In this document: positions 61,953 to 64,000 of the stretch, piece by piece | Position numbering within the stretch: position 1 is the stretch's first letter | Layout of the letters: every line of letters begins with the position of its first letter | DNA from: Lewinellaceae bacterium | GTDB lineage: Bacteria; Bacteroidota; Bacteroidia; Chitinophagales; Saprospiraceae | Direction of reading: 5' to 3' | Assembly: GCA_020636375.1 (NCBI GenBank) | Contig: JACJXZ010000022.1 | Location: forward strand, 62,001 to 126,000 | Length of the DNA stretch: 64,000 bases | Position numbers and translations under genes: made by a program | The notes under the pieces: model-generated | Told to the model about the DNA's origin: nothing | Database searches by the model: none | What the model saw: the letters and a program-made list of their open reading frames with translations, nothing else

Positions 61953-63218
61953 CTACAAATCCTCCCGCTCGATCGGGCAGGTCATACAGTGCGAGCCGCC
62001 CCGGGCCCGCGACAGTTCGTTGGAGGGCAGCAGGATAATGGTGTCGTTGATCTCTTCCGGCTTGATGATGCCGTCCTTAAAAGCCGCCAGCAGTTCCCGG
62101 GCGTGGGCGGTGCGGTACCCTGCTTTCTCGAACGCCCGCTCCGTCATGGGGTTGCGGTCGTAGGTGAGGGCTACGCCGGGCTTGATGGTCACCAGGTTGC
62201 ACCCGTCCGTCCACTGCTCCCGTTCCTGGTAGGGGGATTCCCCGTCGCCGCTCCAGATGAATTTCATTTTTGAATTGATCTCCGACACGATGAAGTCCTT
62301 GACGGTAGGGTAGTGGCGCTCCACGCCATCCTGCCCGTAAACCGTCACGTACGAACCCAGCCCGTCTTTCACGATGGGCTTGTAGGCGACTATGTGGTTG
62401 CGGTTGACCTGGGTGAATACCGTGTCGATGTGCATGAAGCTCCGGTCGTTGGGGATATTGACCTGCACGACGTGTTTGATGACGCCTTTTTGAAGCAATA
62501 CATCCTTTAGCGACCGGACGGCATATTCGGTCGTGCGCTCGCTGCAGCCGATGAGCAGGTACTCCTTGTTGAGCACCATCATGTCGCCGCCTTCGATGGA
62601 GATCATCTCGCCCCGGCGCGAGGGCGGAAACTCGTCCACCCGGTTCATATTGATGATGCGCCCGTTGTCCCGCAGTTCCCGGAAAATGGGGTGCGCCCAG
62701 ATGATGAAGCGGGTCAGGTAGTTTTCCCGGAAGCGGGCCTCCTTGGCCGGCTTGGTGATCACGACGTGGTCGTTGACCGTCACCGCGATGTCCCGCGTGA
62801 AAATGAAGTTCGGGATGGGGTCGAACAGGAAATAGTCTTCTTCCGGGTAGTAGCCGTTGACCAGGACCTTGGCGAGCAGCTCGTCCGGCATTTCGAGCAA
62901 CATGTCCAGGTAGGTGGTGGGCAGCTCTTCGTAATCGACGATCTTGCCCAGCATCTCCTGCTTGCTCTCCTCGTCGTGGCGCAGGGCTTCGCGCAGCAGG
63001 TTGGTGGTGCCCAGGACGTTCTCGTTGCCGACGAAGGCGCGCAGCACGTTGGTGAAAATGTCGTGTTCTTCCTGCATCCGGGGCAGGTAGACGATGTCGT
63101 CGAACAGCAATTCTTCTGCTCTTTTGGGGGAGATGCGGGCGATGCCTTCGTCCGGGCGGTGGACAATAACCCGCCGGAGTTTCCCGATCTCGGAGGAAAC
63201 GTGTACTTGATTGGCCAT
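61953..63218 (-). CDS. arcA: Arginine deiminase
   Basis: 421 residues. Guanidino-modifying fold: RRVIVHRPDEG at the N-terminus, the FTRDIAVTVND segment, Glu/Asp pair in ISIEGGDMMVLN, catalytic His in SFMHIDTVFTQVNR, and nucleophile Cys411 in RGGSHCMTCPI near the C-terminus. All key residues are intact. It converts arginine to citrulline and ammonia. No arcB or arcC is adjacent, and none is in the window, so it may work with a separate carbamate pathway or for acid resistance. The start is ATG 63218. Confidence 0.95.
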   Translation of the reverse strand: MANQVHVSSEIGKLRRVIVHRPDEGIARISPKRAEELLFDDIVYLPRMQEEHDIFTNVLRAFVGNENVLGTTNLLREALRHDEESKQEMLGKIVDYEELPTTYLDMLLEMPDELLAKVLVNGYYPEEDYFLFDPIPNFIFTRDIAVTVNDHVVITKPAKEARFRENYLTRFIIWAHPIFRELRDNGRIINMNRVDEFPPSRRGEMISIEGGDMMVLNKEYLLIGCSERTTEYAVRSLKDVLLQKGVIKHVVQVNIPNDRSFMHIDTVFTQVNRNHIVAYKPIVKDGLGSYVTVYGQDGVERHYPTVKDFIVSEINSKMKFIWSGDGESPYQEREQWTDGCNLVTIKPGVALTYDRNPMTERAFEKAGYRTAHARELLAAFKDGIIKPEEINDTIILLPSNELSRARGGSHCMTCPIEREDL

Positions 63219-63236
63219 ATCTGATTGTTATTCGGG

Positions 63237-64000
63237 CTAAACGGTAACTACTTTTTCCACTTCGTAAATGGAGTTGATCTTTCCGGCAAAGATGCAATAA
63301 AATCGTGGATTTTCATTGAGAATGGAGATCTCTGTAGGCCGCCCGTCGTCTATGTAGTTGGCCTTCAGTTTGGATTTGATGGTGTACATGGAGGTGAAGT
63401 AATGGAATTCCACCTCATCCGCAAAATAATGCTTGATCTGGCCGATCATCTTGCGGTAGTTGGAACGGGGCCGTGCCGGGCAGGGGCTGCAGATGGAGGG
63501 GAAGTCCGGCCGGCATTCCGGGTTCAGGGCCTGGCAGTCGAACGTGGGCAGGTTGTCATAGGAGACTTTGTGGTGGGTATAAGCCACAGAGGACAGGGAG
63601 AGCATGTCCGACAGGCCGTAGGGCATGATCGAGCCGAATTGCCCGTCCATCACCGTCAGGCCTATGTTCTTTACCTGCGGGGAAGTCACGAAGGCCATTT
63701 CGGATATTTCGTGCATCAGGTCGATGTCCCGGAGGCCAAACAGGCGGTTGATGGCATTGCTGCCGGCGTAGGTGGCGTTGATCACCTGCCGGGCTTCTAC
63801 TTCCTGCCGCCGGCCGTTTTCCAGGCTGCGCAGTTCTATAGCCCACGCCTCGCCTCTGGCTTCGGCCCGTTCTACCTGGCTGTACAGTTGGACCTCTATG
63901 CTGCCGGCGTGCGCTTTCAGCTGCTGCCGGTAGTACTCGGCGATGAGGATGGGGTCGAAAGTGTATTCTACAGTAGAATACAGGGCTTCCAGGCGGTGGT
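63237..64000 (-). CDS. FAD-dependent oxidoreductase (DAO-like), C-terminal part
   Basis: Open to the right edge, so the N-terminus is outside; 253 residues are visible. The segment QLKAHAGSIEVQLYSQVERA followed by RQVINATYAGSNAINRLFGL fits the mid part of DAO/glycine-oxidase-like proteins, where a beta-strand ending in INATY precedes the C-terminal lobe. GQFGSIMPYGLSDMLSLSSV is the C-terminal FAD-contact region, and a Cys-rich loop (CPARPRSNYRK near 150) follows. The stop lies 18 bp upstream of the arcA start, so the two may be co-transcribed. Substrate unknown; amino-acid or amine oxidation would fit the neighbour. Confidence 0.6.
   Translation of the reverse strand, partial: HRLEALYSTVEYTFDPILIAEYYRQQLKAHAGSIEVQLYSQVERAEARGEAWAIELRSLENGRRQEVEARQVINATYAGSNAINRLFGLRDIDLMHEISEMAFVTSPQVKNIGLTVMDGQFGSIMPYGLSDMLSLSSVAYTHHKVSYDNLPTFDCQALNPECRPDFPSICSPCPARPRSNYRKMIGQIKHYFADEVEFHYFTSMYTIKSKLKANYIDDGRPTEISILNENPRFYCIFAGKINSIYEVEKVVTV

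Overview
The window comes from a member of the Bacteroidota, probably near Saprospiria/Lewinella-type bacteria (phylum confident; class inferred from gene style only). The support is: several secreted proteins ending in type IX secretion (T9SS) type A sorting domains, a PorV/PorQ-family outer-membrane protein, a TonB-dependent receptor paired with a DUF5689 lipoprotein, a DUF4403 lipoprotein, and -7 boxes of the Bacteroidetes TAnnTTTG type. The DNA is moderately GC-rich. No tRNA, rRNA or CRISPR was found.

1-10 kb is a lipid/secondary-metabolite-like block. A very large protein, cut by the left edge, joins an FkbH-like HAD domain, a carrier protein, a thioester reductase and an MGDG-synthase-type GT28 glycosyltransferase. 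It is followed tightly by a membrane-anchored flavin monooxygenase and a glycosyltransferase resembling plant digalactosyldiacylglycerol synthase. A methyltransferase, a PlsC-type acyltransferase and a cyclic-nucleotide-binding/CPBP membrane protein lie nearby. The order suggests assembly, reduction, oxidation and double glycosylation of an unusual glycolipid, and it is the best candidate here for an undescribed pathway.

10-23 kb is mostly ordinary chromosome: GH31 alpha-glucosidase, GlpD, a PfkB sugar kinase, a DUF21/CBS membrane protein, a three-LysM protein, an orphan NarL-type regulator, a DUF4230 protein and a PIF1/RecD-like helicase, with several dispersed palindromic repeats.

23-36 kb is a plastic island of secreted T9SS cargo. 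A 2.55 kb segment is present twice (23123-25674 and 30849-33402). Each copy carries a palindromic MITE-like element and the start of a large SBBP/beta-propeller surface protein. In both copies a poly-C run within the signal-peptide codons (8 C and 7 C) puts the signal peptide out of frame, and 9 C would restore it: a phase-variation switch or twin lesions. The first copy is otherwise intact and the second is broken. Between them lie another T9SS protein, an orphan fragment of a sorting domain, and a decayed IS4-family element with 17-bp inverted repeats and a perfect 10-bp target duplication.

36-44 kb has a secreted endonuclease/exonuclease/phosphatase-fold protein divergent from a TonB receptor plus a three-repeat DUF5689 lipoprotein (probable nutrient-uptake unit), then a TrmN6-like methyltransferase and a small HTH protein. 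44-64 kb carries PBP1A, a BNR-repeat secreted protein, a PDZ protein, a DUF4403 lipoprotein, NhaD, DusB, CCA-adding enzyme, an RRM protein, a PorV-like protein, YihY, a hotdog thioesterase, arginine deiminase and a FAD oxidoreductase cut by the right edge.
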